Counted from the first letter of the stretch, positions 1 to 14,002 are shown. The stretch: 64,000 nt of DNA from Liolophura sinensis (GCF_032854445.1 NC_088303.1:34639265-34703264); one strand, 5' to 3'. Program-made: numbers and translations. The notes: generated by a model from the sequence alone, not told the origin.

Positions 1-610
1 CTCAGGCATTCATTGACCAGCCTCTCCAGATAAAACAGGGCGTACAAAGACAACAAGAGAACTTTACCATGTATGTACCCCATACAATTGCTCAGTGCTA
101 ATTTACCATGACAAACAAAAATCTTGACAATGTCTTGACCCAAACTAGAAATGGTTCAAATCCTCCCATGGCTACTGTCATAGCTTACAGAGCTTGCTTG
201 CTTGCTTTTTAATAGTTGACCATTATATGTAACATAAGGACAATATTATGAGACCTGCGCAAGAGTTTTTATACACAGCAATCTTCGTTAAAAAGCTATT
301 TACAATTACGAAAGAAAGAGTTATCCAGGATTAACCTAATTAATGAGTCAGTCGGTTTTAAATTTTAATTCCACATTACCTCCTGCCAATTAATTAACTT
401 GATACAATTGATATTATGAGCTTGATTACCACTGACAAACTATAAAAAAAAAAAACAGCTTCTATTTCAGGCGAGCTAACTTCTGTAACAAGACTGTATT
501 CCGTAACAAGACTGTATTCATGTATAAAGGAATAAGGTTACACTACAATGAACCAGTAATCTGCACTAGGTTATCATCATCCTTTTCAGGAGAAAAACAA
601 TGAGCAGAAT
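1..610. other. left-edge stretch without a supported gene
   Basis: AT-rich. A minus frame is open from about 165 to the left edge (contains YLERLVNECL), but I see no clear splice acceptor, so it is not called. Confidence 0.4.
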
Positions 611-868
611 TTAATTGATTGTTGTTTTATGCCGTATCAAGAATATTTCACTTATACAACGGCGGCCAGCTTTATGATGGGAGGAAACCTGGCCGAGCCT
701 GCGGAAAACCCACGCTCATCCACAGGCTGCTGGAAGACCTTCCCACATATGGCTAGAGCAGAAACCAGCAAGAGCTGGACTTGAACTCACAGCGACCGCA
801 TTGGTGAGAGGCTCAGGGGTCATTGTGCTGTGCTGGTGTGCTAACCCCCTTGGCCACGGAGACCCCCA
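611..868 (-). mobile_element. tRNA-derived SINE, near full length
   Basis: Inverted copy of the window's main SINE: a tRNA-like head with a TTGAACTC B-box complement, the central region with CATAAAGCTGG-type words, and the TATACGGC..AAGAATATTTCAC tail. The AAAT tail is decayed. Confidence 0.85.
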
Positions 869-1202
869 ACATTATTTCACACAGTAAATCTGAACACACC
901 ATAAATTATTGATTGTTTCTGCGAGGTATATACCAGAAATATACAGTAATTGTGTGTACAATTTAATTTATGTCCCGAGTCATTTCTAAATGGTGAAACA
1001 AAACATGTAAAAGCATTATCATACACTATAAATATCATACCTAAATTAAAATACAGTCAAGGAAAATAAAAGTACATGTTCTGTCCAGACTTAGGGGAAT
1101 CACTTTTACAAATGATAACTTTATAACAGAACAGTGGCCAGATAGGGAGCATAAAACAAAACATGTCAGTCCAAACTCTTCGGTTCTTTTCTGTAATACA
1201 TC

Positions 1203-1381
1203 ACCAGCTCATGCTGGCTTCCTCTCCGGCCGTAAGTGGGAAGGTTTGCCAGCAACCTGTGGATGGTTGTGGGTTTCCCCCAGACTCTGCCTGGTTTCCT
1301 CCTACCATAATGCTGGCTGTCGTCGCACAAGTGAAATATTCTTAAGTACGGCGTAAAACATCAATCAAATAAATAAATAAA
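1203..1381 (+). mobile_element. tRNA-derived SINE, 5'-truncated
   Basis: Begins inside the central region (CCAGCTCATGCTGGCTTC) and ends with CAATCAAATAAATAAATAAA. The tRNA head is missing. It directly abuts the 23-bp array to its right. Confidence 0.85.
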
Positions 1382-1388
1382 ATGTAAT

Positions 1389-1800
1389 ATGTCACACTGT
1401 ATACATGTAATACATCACACTGTATACATATAATACGTCACATTGTATACATCTAATACGTCACACTGTATACATGTAATACATCACACTGTATACATAT
1501 AATACGTCACCCTGTATACATATAATACGTCACGCTGTATACATGTAATACATCACACTGTATACATATAATACATCACACTGTATACATATAATACATC
1601 ACACCGTATACATATAATAAGTCACGCTGTATACATGTAATATGTCACACTGTATACATGTAATACGTCACACTGTATACATGTAATACATCACACTGTA
1701 TACATATAATACATCACACCGTATACATATAATAAGTCACGCTGTATACATGTAATACGTCACACTGTATACATGTAATACGTCACACTGTATACATGTA
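1389..1800. repeat. 23-bp minisatellite, about 18 copies
   Basis: Unit GTCACACTGTATACATGTAA plus TAC, alternating TGTAATAC and TATAATAC variants. It starts right at the tail of the SINE at 1203-1381. Confidence 0.95.
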
Positions 1801-1809
1801 AGTGTGCCC

Positions 1810-3631
1810 ATAAAGCAGAGCTACATGTAGCTGATAAGCACTGCAGCATAAAATGTTTTTCCACAAATGGGAACCATGATGTTTAGAAGCAAAATGATAC
1901 TATAAGTCAGAAAAGCTTATATAATGCTTGCCTCCTTTAATCACTTAACTAAATACTAACTGTTCACACTGGAGAATCTGATATTGACCCCAAAGTATAG
2001 CATCACCAGCTGTATTGATATTATATGGCTGAAATCCTGTCAATGTGATATTTAAACCTTACCATTCATTCATCATTTTGTAAGGGATTAATTGTAGTGC
2101 TTTTACATACATACATGAACATTTATTTTCTTTTCCAATATCAAATAATATTATTCCTACTTCCTTGATGCAAAATATTATGAAGTAGGTTGGATGATGG
2201 AAACAATGAGTTCTGTTCACTGATTGTCCCTAACTCTTTTGTGCACCTCCCTCCCCTAGCACTCACTCCCCACTAAACCTCATCCCCTTCATCCCTACAC
2301 TCACTTTGCTACCAATAACACCTGGCCACCCACAGATAACAATCTGTCTTCCAACACCTCATCAATCCTACCTCCTCTTTCCTCCCCACCCCATCCAGCC
2401 TATTCCCTTAGCCACCTCCCTTCCTTTTACAAAGACTCCCAATTCCAACCACATCCTCATTTATTACCACCTTTGAACCATTACTCTTAAAGGCTACCCC
2501 CTTCCCCACTCCCGAATGCCCTACCCCAAGTAGACTAGACTATGGCCTTGCTGTTAACCTATCCATTGTCCAGTCAGAACGTGCTGACCTGGCCTCCAAA
2601 CCACAGTTATACAGGTGACCTGTTATCTCATAACTCCTGACCACAGCTGCTATAAATACCTGAAATTGTGGTTAGCCTGGACACTGAACACACCTGTATC
2701 TGTGCCGCTCAGGTGTGACTGACACTGACATGCTTATGGTGTATGTGGAGATGTGGGCTACTGTTATATTCTGGATACCAAGATAACTATAAAAAGAGGT
2801 ACATGGAATAAAGACATGGAGTTGAGAGTGCATTACAACGCTCCCCTCTCCACTCCGAAGCAAAAAAAAAAAACGATAAAAAAAACACACAAGTTTTCTG
2901 ATGCATTCACACATTAGGAGCACAAGTCTGACATATGATCACAATGATGTGCTACCTTTACGTCATAAGTTCTTGAACAAAACTATATGGTAGCTGGTAC
3001 AACATCGGCAATTGGTAGTTTTGAGCACCTGGGTTCCTGGCAAGGAGCAGGATGTATGTGATAAATAGCATAGAGCTAAATTGGTGATTTTTGCCAATTA
3101 GTAAAGTTCACAATACTGCAGGATACAGGAACTGTCATATTTGAAGGCTAGGCACATTCTGATTACTTTTAAAGAAAGGACTTTTTACCTAAAAGCTACA
3201 TTTTTTATTTTTCATGCTAAAATCTTCCTCGATGCCTATCTCACCTAGGTTAAATTTGCTTTGTTTTCACCTCAGGTACTTTAGTCACATGACCAAAGAG
3301 TGCACCGATGATTGGCTCAGAGCAGCTATGACATCACTGCAAAACTATGAATATATCATTGTTAACATGCTGAATTCACATGCTTGAAAATTAACTTATA
3401 CAACACATGCATATAAGCCACCAATCCCAAGTTTTCCAAACCAGCGCCCATCAACATCTTAACGTACATGTAACATGTCTGCAGAACAGGTGTGATTATT
3501 TCTACCTTGTACCTATCACACACACTCTGCAAATATCACAATGAATAATAATAATTACAAAAAAAATGACAAATAATAATAATTTAAAAAAAATCAAGTG
3601 TACCAGTACATGATAAATTTTACTATCTCAC
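1810..3631. other. non-coding stretch, possible intron of the 3632-3734 gene
   Basis: No exon supported. 2230-2620 is C/T-rich on the plus strand; 3540-3600 has AATAAT runs. Confidence 0.4.
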
Positions 3632-3734
3632 CTGTTTGAGCCACTTTATTCTGTATGTCAAATGCTGCCGAAAATTTAAGCTTGCTGCATTCAACAAGGC
3701 GTTCCATTGCATCGCTAAGTTTTAATCCAGACAT
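3632..3734 (-). CDS. candidate first coding exon, unidentified gene running out to the left
   Basis: An ATG with A at -3 opens 34 codons (MSGLKLSDAMERLVECSKL then KFSAAFDIQNKVAQT) and ends one base into a codon at a good ACAG|GTGAGA donor. The composition looks like a real soluble, partly helical N-terminus. I do not recognise the family. I could not identify a second exon in the remaining 3.6 kb, so the gene would continue beyond the window edge. DNA just upstream (3735-5400) is somewhat richer in CpG and could hold the promoter and 5' UTR. Confidence 0.45.
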
Positions 3735-6700
3735 TTTCTGACTGACACAAAAACACAATCTGTGGGTTTGTATAATGACAAGATGCGAGCGAACTGTTTA
3801 GTATGAAGACAGCAAGCAATCAACCATAGTTAGCACTGTGCCTATTTGCCGCACTGTAGCTTGTTGCTTTGTGGGCATGTGGATACCATGCCTGCTGTGA
3901 CGCTGTTATCGGCTTCATAGAACGGCACACAAATTTTGGGTTTAAACAGAAAATCCTCAATCATTTGCCAGCAAAATGCAGAGAATTTTCAAGAACGTCT
4001 CAGGGAAGACTGAGCTCTGGATGACACAATAACGACAACAAAGCTGTGTTAAATTCCTTGCTCGTCCTATGTTACAAACTTTCAATTCTCCAGTCACCCC
4101 AAACTGCCCTCCTGCAGTTTACCCGACACAAAGGTACATGTCATTAGCTGATCTTTGTCACCCAACAACAACCCTCTAACAGCGAACTTGATGCATCAGT
4201 AGATCCCGACCATAACACAGAGTATCCTTGACAAGACGGCTGTTTTCTCGAGAAAACGGCCCACTAGAATGTATGCCGCAACAAGACTTGCATCCCCAGC
4301 AAGCATCGAAAACTCCAGGGAAATCTCTGGCGACGGTAAATGCTACGCAAACATCAAGAGCATTTTTTTTTTAAGACGGCGTTTTATTTCCCTTTTAAAC
4401 CAACAAATCCAGTATGAGGTTAAAACTGCAGTAGCATTTGCTGTTGCAGCAAACCTGAGACGCAAATTTCTGCATTTATGCACATGCAATATGTTCCAGG
4501 ACATCACCATCTGATATCCTCCATCAATTGCTAGTCAAAATATGATCCAGCAAAGAGCGAATCCATCATTACACAGCTGAACAGACGTCACGTTTTCCCA
4601 GCCTGTGGTGCACACCCAAAATCTGCCCTGAAAAGTTTGCCTATATCAAACAAGTTCAAGTTGAAAAACATCCAGTGGGCAGGGCTAGGAGAGACGCAGT
4701 TCAAACCTTGCCTAACTCAGTCCCACGCTAAAAGGGTTTGCGGTAGGGGAAACTGCGAGAGTCCAGTACAGCAGCCTTCCCTGTGAACACTGCTCCCCAG
4801 GTATACTGCCACGGCTGATCGCTGAGCCGGAACACAGGTGTGTGACCCTCGTAAAGAACACAAGGGCGAGGAAAGTTATACCTGTCAATGTGCTAAACTA
4901 CAAGAGGGCCAAAGCTCTGCCGTATGGAATGACATTCACCTCACTGAAAGTCAAGTGTTACATTATACATTCTCTGAGCCGATGGCGCAATGGATGACAC
5001 ACTTGAATGAATTCCTGCAGAAAAACAGCGACATAATTAATCCCAAATGAAACATAGAAAGTTTTTGTGTTACTATACAAGCAGCTATGTACATACACCC
5101 ACTGTACACGCACTTGACACTATATTATCTGGTAGCTACATGAAGCATTGGACTGGTCAAACAACTGTCAGGTTGACCAATCCACTGAAGTGAGCAGGTG
5201 AGAGCTGTGGTCAGGCAGAACAAGTCCTTAGCCTGGGGCTACAACTGACCAGCACTGTTGTAGCTGACCTAACATCCACTTCTATGTAGTCCTAACACTC
5301 CAGGGAGTGAATCAGAGTTAGCTCAGGCTTTCCAGTAACTACACTCTCTGTCAACCACTCTCAAATCCCATTGGCCACAGGGTTGCTCAGAGTGTGTGTT
5401 GATTGGCTGGCTACTGTCTATGGGAAGCCAGCTACCATAAACAACTTAATAAGAGATTGACACATCTATACTCTGCAGTGAAAACTGACAAAGCAAGTGT
5501 TCACATTTCGTGATTTATTCATCCAGATTTCATTGTGACATTGTTTGGAATCTACAATCAAATCTATTCATGGTTTAATTTCAAACCAACAGGACTAGAA
5601 ATTTACTAAATATGTGAAATACATATTTATACACCTCAAAATAAAACCAATCTGGTTTGAACTGAAATGAATATTTATTCACCAAACGTAAATGTATGTA
5701 TAATTACATATCTTGTACATGACGGGAATAAAGTCCGAGGGACTTGTTCTATCCTTGACTCATTATTATCAAATAGTAATAATACATGCTTGGTGAGGAG
5801 CGATAATTATTGAACAGTTATATTAACAAAAAACAAATTTACTAGAAATGTAACACTACAAAACACCTAAGTTAAGTATACAATAGTGTGAATACTATTC
5901 TGTGTGACACCTTCTATCTGGTTGATTGTATGACTAATGTGGATCTAATATTGTTAATTAAAAAATCTTTTAACCTGGATTTGAATAAAGGCGCGATATT
6001 GATTACTTTGAGGTTTGGAGGAAAATTTTCGCTAAGTGACAATAATTCTATACACAGTTTTATTTACAGTGATATGAAAAAAAAATTTTTAGTTATAACT
6101 GTATACCTCAATCTATATCTGCACACCCCAACAATAAACTAATGAGGTGTTACGTTTAAAATTCACACGCAGGTGTCTATAAACATGGCTAAAAATAATT
6201 TGACCCAAAAAAAAAAAAAAAGAGTTTTTTCTGAGGAAGAAATAATGAGACATTTTATCCTTCAATGATCTGCATGAAAACCACAGCTTACAGCGCATGG
6301 AAATAATACATGCAACACATATTAAAAAAGTATGGAGACGTCTATCTCAATTAGCGATTTAATCATGCATACTGCTTAAGCTTAACATGTTTTGTTTTAA
6401 ATCTATATGTAAATGCACAATTAAGAAATGAGATTTGTTTAATCCTTTTCATCAGGACTTATCTATAAATAAAGCAGATAAAATTGGTCCGCTTTTGTGG
6501 TTTTTACACTCCGCAAACTCACAGAAAAACTACTACAGCTGTCAAAATGTACGAGACACAGTATTTTGACAGCTGATGTGGTTTTTAACAAAATAATTAT
6601 ATACATATAGTTATCTTTGTGGTTAATTTCTCGAAAATTGGGAGAATTTTATCTGTGGCATGAAAGGACAGACATCTAAGGTAGATAAGTCTAAAAAATA

Positions 6701-8001
6701 TACTTGTATACTCTAAAAAATATACACGTACATGTATATATAGATATATATATATATATATATATTACCTAATGTTTGACAGGTAAAAATGCTCTTTCAG
6801 AAGCACATACATGCCTTAAAACAATACTTTTTAAACCAACGCTTAAGTTATGTAAGACAAGAAATTAGTCAGACAAAACAGTCTCAAGTGACTCTATAAG
6901 TTAGAGGAATCAATCACACTTAAGCAAAGTGTGTCGGTCATTTGAAAAATGCTACACTTAAGGTGAAATACAAAACTGAAAAAATACAAACAAGCTAAAC
7001 ATTTTTCAACTTCCCCTGAAGCCCACCCACAAAAAGTAAAACCACCGCTTTCTTCATACTGCCTGCATGAAAACCTCAAAAACCAATGCTACAAAATCAC
7101 CTCCTAATACATCAACAAAATGAATAGGCAACCATAATTTTTTTTCCATGATTAGCATGAAATAAGATACTGAGAGCTTTCTTTCATCATCATTTTTTCC
7201 TCTGTGAAAATTAATTTGTAAGCTGCACTGACTCACACTCCATGAACAGATCACCTTTATACACCTCTACGCATACATGTAGAGCCATGTTTCCAACTGT
7301 TCTAAATATCCTTATAGAAAACATAATCTCCATCCATAAAAACAAATGCTAAAGGAAAAAAACCTTCCACTTGCCTTTGTTATTGTGTTTACACATTATC
7401 AGATGACTTTTGCTCAAAATATCACAGAGGTGTGGCCTAAGAATTTGAAGAGGATTCTGGCTAAGGGGCAATAACTGTGGAGGTCAAATTAGTGACACCT
7501 GTCTGGTATTTAGCTGACATCCAGGTGTGTTTTCTTAACTCTGCACGGATTAGCAGGATCCTTCTTCCCTTAACCTCCCCTTATTATATGTACACCCGCC
7601 AGCCTAAACACTCCAGCATGTGGGGCAAAGATAAGCATTATTCAACTGCTTGTTCTCTATGACTTCCTTAAGTAAAGGCACCTGTAAAAACTGTGTGCTG
7701 CAAACTTGAAGAGTTCCAACTGTGGTATTTCTGACAAAAATGTTATCTCTATCATTGGTTTTGTTTTTTATTCACATACACCCTCTCTCCCTTTCTCTGC
7801 AGGCAGTCATACATGCTTGAGATATATATACTATACAAAGATGTAGATAAATCTTTTTACTTACATGTTTTTTGAAGGGGGGGGGGGGGGTTAACACAAA
7901 CCATGCTCTCTTTCGTCTATCCATGAATTTAGCAATATAAATATATGCAGTTAGATGCCAGAAAATAACAACATATTTTGCATTATTATTTGAATAACAG
8001 A
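3735..8001. other. non-coding stretch with possible promoter near 3735-5400
   Basis: The first 1.6 kb is less AT-rich and would be upstream of the minus-strand exon at 3632. No gene recognised; the 70-81-residue open frames at 4269 and 4838 look random. 7877-7892 is a G-run. Confidence 0.4.
6738..6765. repeat. (TA)n microsatellite
   Basis: Uninterrupted TATATA run; others lie at 18680-18702 and 18833-18850. Confidence 0.9.
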
Positions 8002-8238
8002 GTAAAGACCCAAAAGCCTCTCATCAATGCGGTCATTGTGAGTTTAAGTCCAGCTCATGCTGGCTTCCCCGATCTCCAGCCGTATGTGGGAAGGTCTTCC
8101 AGCAACCTGCGAATTGTTGTGGGTTTTCCCTGGGCTCTGCTTGGTTCCCTCCCAGCATAATGCTGGCCGCTATCATGTAAGTGAAACATTCTTGAATACA
8201 AGAACTGGTAAAACACCAATCAAATAAAGAAATGAATT
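8002..8238 (+). mobile_element. tRNA-derived SINE, diverged
   Basis: Contains CTCTCATCAATGCGGTCATT, AGCAACCTGCG and AAAACACCAATCAAATAAA. The extreme 5' head is missing. Confidence 0.8.
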
Positions 8239-8956
8239 ATTTCAATATTTCCCCATCTTGTTGTGACAGACTACCTGAAGGTGCACTGATTGAAACCTGC
8301 CATCCCATTGTTAAGGTTATGGTTTGGCAATGTTACACATGCCAACTGTATCAGTATATAGCCACGTAGATTCAATTTTTGAAATTTTACCTTCATAAAA
8401 ACCCAGACTTACTTTGCAGTTCAGAATTTGGCTACTTCAGAGAAAAAAATAAGTATGTATGGAATGTGAATCAAGATGGAAATGAAAAATGAAAATTAAC
8501 AAAAAATACATGTATAAACAAAATGCACACTGATTTTCAGTGAATTGTAATGTTGCATAGCAACAAAATTATTTGACCTACCCACAAATATGTTACCATA
8601 CATTTACTTTTGTCTTATTTTGTATCAGGGACATCAACACACAGGCATGTAATACACATTCAGTTTACATAATGCCTGCAAGCCTATAATGCCATATACA
8701 TGAAAAAGTTCTGTGTGGATCCTATTGGACAAAATCAGTAGTTCGATATTTGAACTCATTACTTTGGAAGACTTTGTGTCTCTGTTTGTATGGCTGGTCT
8801 TTAAAACTTTTCAAGACATTTCAACTGTTAATTGAAGTTGACAGATATGTATTTAAAACATATTCATGTAGATGTGGTAAGAGCCAAATCTAGAGCCATT
8901 TGAATTCTGGAGAACGTTTCTGCTCCGAAACTTTTGAGTACCCAAAGTAATCAAGC

Positions 8957-9046
8957 AGTATTAAACCAACAAGTAAAGTGAAGAAAAAAATATTATGGTT
9001 TAGTATTAAACTAACAAGTAAAGTGAAGAAAAAATATTACGGTTTA
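8957..9046. repeat. tandem duplication of about 45 bp
   Basis: Two copies of AGTATTAAACCAACAAGTAA continuing into AGTGAAGAAAAAATATTA. Confidence 0.9.
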
Positions 9047-9989
9047 TTGACGAAAAGTTGAGTTTTCATACAGATTTCTTTCATTGACACAGGCATTCAG
9101 GAAGCCATATTTTGAGCATTTCTTTTATGCACAGTCTCAATGTCACCTTTACAGTTCAGAAGCAGAAACTTCAATTTTTTTCTAGATAAGGTCCTGAGAA
9201 CAGTGTAGTAGTAACACTATGCATTTATTTACTGGGCCAGCCCATAGGGTTCACATGGAAATTCTGATACATATGGCCTTTTCATGTCCAGTATATCATT
9301 GAAGACTCAAAAGGTACAAAGATACAATTGTAGATGATCAGGTCGAATGTAGGCAAAGTCGGCTATAGCCAGTAACCCTCCCTTTAGCCGCTAACCCTTA
9401 CAATGCAGATACTCTCTAAGTCAACAGAGCCCTATAGAGGTAATCCCCAGGAATTGACCTTAGTTGACCTTTGGGACACAGGGTCCTGTTTAACAACAAT
9501 CAACATGGGGTACATGGGCTTAGGACACAGGGCACAAGCATGAAAAGATTCTGGGGAGCTTTTTGCAAAGATATCTAGTGACTTTGAACCAAGACTGAAG
9601 GGAAGTAAACACACATACCCTGACAAGAACTCTGTAGCAGTAGATTTTGCTACTGCCCTTGTCCATGCAGATATTTATATTAAAAAATCCTTTTTTTCCT
9701 TTTACTGAACAACTCCATGATATAAATGTTCTTTACATGATCTGATGTGGGAACGTTGGCCAGTTATTTTTCAAGTCGATTGCTTTCTTAAAAAGTTTTG
9801 CCAAGGACTTAATAATGGAATGATTATACGTATCTTGATGAATGGACAAACGGGCAGATGGTTATTGAACTGGAGAAGTTCAATGGGGAAACATTTAATG
9901 GTCATCAATGTACCCTTATAATCTGCTAAACTCAAGTTGTCCCAAGCTCAAGAGATTTTCCCTTAAGTCAATAATAACCATGCATTACT

Positions 9990-10198
9990 ATAATTCTCCA
10001 ACCTTTTCACATGTTTGTAAAGTGTATATATTCTGCAGACACTATTCTGTGATGACTGAAAAAAATTATACTTTTTGTGAAGCCCTGAAACTGGCCAATC
10101 CAACCAATGTAGTTCTGCCTTCAAAATCAAATTAAAAATGTGAATACATTGCACTCAAAGTTGATCTTTCGTTTGTGAAAAGGTGGACGAATTAGGGT
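9990..10198. mobile_element. MITE-like element, copy A
   Basis: Left end TAATTCTCCAACCTTTTCAC is an inverted match to the right end GTGAAAAGGTGGACGAATTA. The interior contains AAATCAAATTAAAAATGTG and GCACTCAAAGTTGA, shared with the copies at 19968, 33325 and 62024. Confidence 0.75.
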
Positions 10199-11164
10199 AA
10201 GTAAAGAATACATCATTCGGAAAATTCCTTCCAAGTATTTTTTCAGCTAAGATTTAAAAAAAAAAAACTAGATGAGTCAGTCATGTATCCATGTCAAAAT
10301 TCAATAAATATTATTACTGATATTCATATTTCATTTCAGGGGAATTTAGTAAATCAGTTACTGAGCACTGGGTACATTGTTACAGTATCTATGGATACAA
10401 TCACATATTTATTTTTAAAGATCTGATCAATAAATTAAATGACTTTTTGAATTCAATATGTCATTAACATATGGCATCTATATTAAATATTAACATGAAA
10501 CACATACAGTTGAATTTCAATGTCAAACTGACCTTTTCTTGCGCAGATGGACAATCAATAACAGACAAGTAACCGACTTTGAACTTGCTAATGAGCAGGT
10601 GTGCCAGCTTTAAACCACACCTTAATGGCAAACCGCATTTCATTTTTTATGTCACAATCCACATGCTAAAATCTGACAGGCTATTTGTAGGACTTACTCT
10701 CAATGATGGGGATTTGTCAGGCCAGTTTCCTTCACCCATAAGCTGGGCCATTATTAGTGAAATAAACCCTATCCAAAAAATGATTAAATATTAAAATGAG
10801 AACAATGTTTAAGCCACAATCATTATTAGTGATCAAATCTACCATGTGGAACCCGCACAATGGTCACAGGCACCAGCAGAAGTGGGTATCTTCTGTGCAT
10901 GTAGGTACTCCTCTATCGTTCTCCGTTGATGTAACATCATATCGCCAAACACGTGTATTGAAATTGCCCCTGTAAAATACCTCCTAACCGGCCAGTACTG
11001 ATGTTAATTAAGGGACTTACTGTGCTGATGTGACCAACACTAGTAGATGTAAATGGTAGCTAATACCTTACCATACAGAGTAGCATGGGGTTATACCCAT
11101 TGTGAGATTCAAACTTGTGGACTCTGTGGACGTAATCAGTAGGCTTATTATGTGGTACAAAGTC

Positions 11165-11534
11165 ATCTGGCGATACCACTGCAATACCCTGAGCATATCT
11201 CTGCATCGATTAATGGACACAGTGGGTGTACCTCCACACCGATAAACACACTAGGTGTACCTCTACATGAATTATTGGACACACTAGGTGTGCCTCTGCA
11301 TCAGAGGATACACCAGGTGTACCTCTGCATCAATTAATGGACACACAGTGTATTTCTGCAACAATTAATGGACACAGTGGGTGTACTTCTATCCATTAAA
11401 ATGACAAACTGGGTATAGCTCAGTATCAATTATTGGACACACTAGATGTACCTCTGGATCAGTTACTGGACATAGTGGGTGAAGCTCTGCAGCAATTATT
11501 GGACACACTTGGCCTACCTCTGCATGAATTAATG
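11165..11534. repeat. 33-bp minisatellite, degenerate left part
   Basis: Units of CAATTAATGGACACACTGGG plus TGTACCTCTGCAT, strongly diverged. Broken from the main array by the element at 11535-11820. Confidence 0.9.
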
Positions 11535-11820
11535 GAGTGAGTCCTTAACGTCGTACTTAAATGTCATATTTTTCAGCCATATTATGAGGAAGGAGTCCTT
11601 ACAGCCCATGTACGTGTTATGTGCCTCCTTGTTGCATGAGATTTCCACCGCTCTTTTATCTAATGCTGCTTCACTGAGACGATTATCGAAGGCAAGTAAG
11701 CCACCCCAAGCCACTATACTAATTGTTGCCGCAATATACCTTCAATGCTGAATGCCAAGGGACAAAGCTACAGCTTTCTCTTTTAAGGTCTTAGGTGTGA
11801 CCAAACTCTGGATTGACCTT
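11535..11820. mobile_element. ~300-bp dispersed repeat interrupting the 33-bp array
   Basis: Shares CGTCGTACTTAAA and the end TTTTAAGGTCTTAGGTGTGA with the copy at 14003. The 33-bp array stops at its left and resumes at its right, so it is an insertion. Confidence 0.6.
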
Positions 11821-11829
11821 GGTTCTACT

Positions 11830-12780
11830 GCTTTCTGCAACAATTAATGGACACACTAGGTGTTATTCTGCATCGATTAGTGGACACACTGGCTGTACCT
11901 CTGCAGCAACAGACACACTGGGTGTACCTCTGTATCAATTAATGGACACACTAGGTGTTATTCTGCATCAAATAATGGACATACTGGGTGTACCTCTGCA
12001 TCAATTAATGGACACACTCAGTGTTCCTCTGCATCAATTAATGAACACACTGTGTGTACATCTGCAACAATTAATGGATACACTGGGTGTACCTCTGCAT
12101 CAATTAATGGTCACACTGGGTATAACGCTGCATCAATTAATGAACACACTGGGTGTACATCTGCAACAATGAACACACTGGGTGTACATCTGCAACAATG
12201 AACACACTGGGTGTACATCTGCAACAATGAACACACTGGGTGTACATCTGCAACAATGAACACACTGGGTGTACATCTGCAACAATGAACACACTGGGTG
12301 TAATTCTGCATCAATCAATGGACACACTGGGTGTACCTCTGCATCAATAAATGGATACACTGAGAGTTCCTTTGCATCAATTAATGAACACACTGGTTGT
12401 ACATCTGCAACAATGAACACACTGGGTGTACATCTGCAACAATGAACACACTGGGTGTACATCTGCAATAATTAATGGATACACTGGGTGTACCTCTGCA
12501 TCAATTAATGGTCACACTGGATATATCTCTGCATCAATTAATGAACACACTGGGTGTACATCTGCAACAATGAACACACTGGGTGTACCTCTGCAATAAT
12601 TAATGGATACACTGGGTATACCTCTGCATCAATTAATGGTCACACTGGATATATCTCTGCATCAATTAATGAACACACTGGGTGTACATCTGCAACAATG
12701 AACACACTGGGTGTACCTCTGCATCCATTAACGGACACAATAGGTGGTTCAGTGCATCAATGGACAAACTGAATGGTGTA
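11830..12780. repeat. 33/29-bp minisatellite, main part
   Basis: About 30 units of CAATTAATGGACACACTGGG with TGTACCTCTGCAT. A 29-bp form (CAACAATGAACACACTGGGT plus GTACATCTG) lacks TTAA and is homogenised in runs at 12150-12300 and 12400-12460. A longer block (about 12460-12600) is repeated at 12590-12720. Open frames across it are by-products. Confidence 0.95.
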
Positions 12781-13039
12781 AATTCATCATTGGACATGAT
12801 AAGCTATACAAAACTATCTTGTGGTAGCACTATTTCAATGGACAGAATGGGTATGCCACTTTTTGAATGAATACACATGTAGTGGGTGAACATTCCTCTA
12901 GCGTTTCTTATAAGTGGTGCAAATTCATCACCAGTTATAGTCAGAGTTACAAGGACATCTGTTGGTACGACTACATCAGTGGATACACTGAGTGGTAATG
13001 TTGTGTAATTATGGATATACTGGTTGGTACCCCTATATC

Positions 13040-13965
13040 AATACCCACAGTTGAACGAGATGGGTGCATGGTACCACTTCCTCAATGGGTGGTATTAATC
13101 CATCAATGGACATTACGGTTGGTAACATTTCATCCATGGACAAGATGGGTGCATGGTACCACTTCATCAATGGGTGGTATTAATCCATCAATGGACATAA
13201 TGGTTGGTAACATTTCATCCATGAGGACAAAACAGATGCATGGTACCACTTCATCAATGGGTGGTATTAACCCATCAATGGACGTAATGGTTGGTAACAT
13301 TTCATCCATGGACAAAATGGATGCATGGTACCACTTCATCAATGGGTGGTATTAATCCATAAATGAACGTCATGGTTGGTAACATTTCATCCATGAGGAC
13401 AAAATGGGTGCATGGTACCACTTCATCAATGGGTGGTATTAATCCATAAATGAACGTCATGGTTGGTAACATTTCATCCATGAGGACAAAGTAGGTGCAT
13501 GGTACCACTTCATCAATGGGTGGTATTAATCCATAAATGAACGTCATGGTTGGTAACATTTCATCCATGAGGACAAAATGGGTGCATGGTACCACTTCAT
13601 CAATGGGTGGTATTAATCCATAAATGAACGTCATGGTTGGTAACATTTCATCCATGAGGACAAAATAGGTGCATGGTACCACTTCATCAATGGGTGGTAT
13701 TAATCCATAAATGAACGTCATGGTTGGTAACATTTCATCCATGAGGACAAAATAGGTGCATGGTACCACTTCATCAATGGGTGGTATTAATCCATAAATG
13801 GACGTCATGGTTGGTAACATTTCATCCATGAGGACAAAATAGGTGCATGGTACCACTTCATCAATGGGTGGTATTAATCCATAAATGGACGTCATGGTTG
13901 GTAACATTTCATCCATGAGGACAAAATAGGTGCATGGTACCACTTCATCAATGGGTGGTATTAAT
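13040..13965. repeat. 87-bp minisatellite, about 10 copies
   Basis: Unit contains GCATGGTACCACTTCATCAA, GGGTGGTATTAATCCATAAA and GTCATGGTTGGTAACATTTC. The first copies are 84 bp, the rest 87 bp. Since 87 is divisible by three, the minus strand keeps one frame open for 241 codons with a 29-residue period. I see no evidence it is a gene. Confidence 0.95.
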
Positions 13966-14002
13966 TCACCAATAGACTGAATGAATGAATGAATGAATGC
14001 TT

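Noticed and set aside
11813-12870. 119- and 111-residue frames on opposite strands
   Set aside because: Both are translations of the 33/29-bp array.
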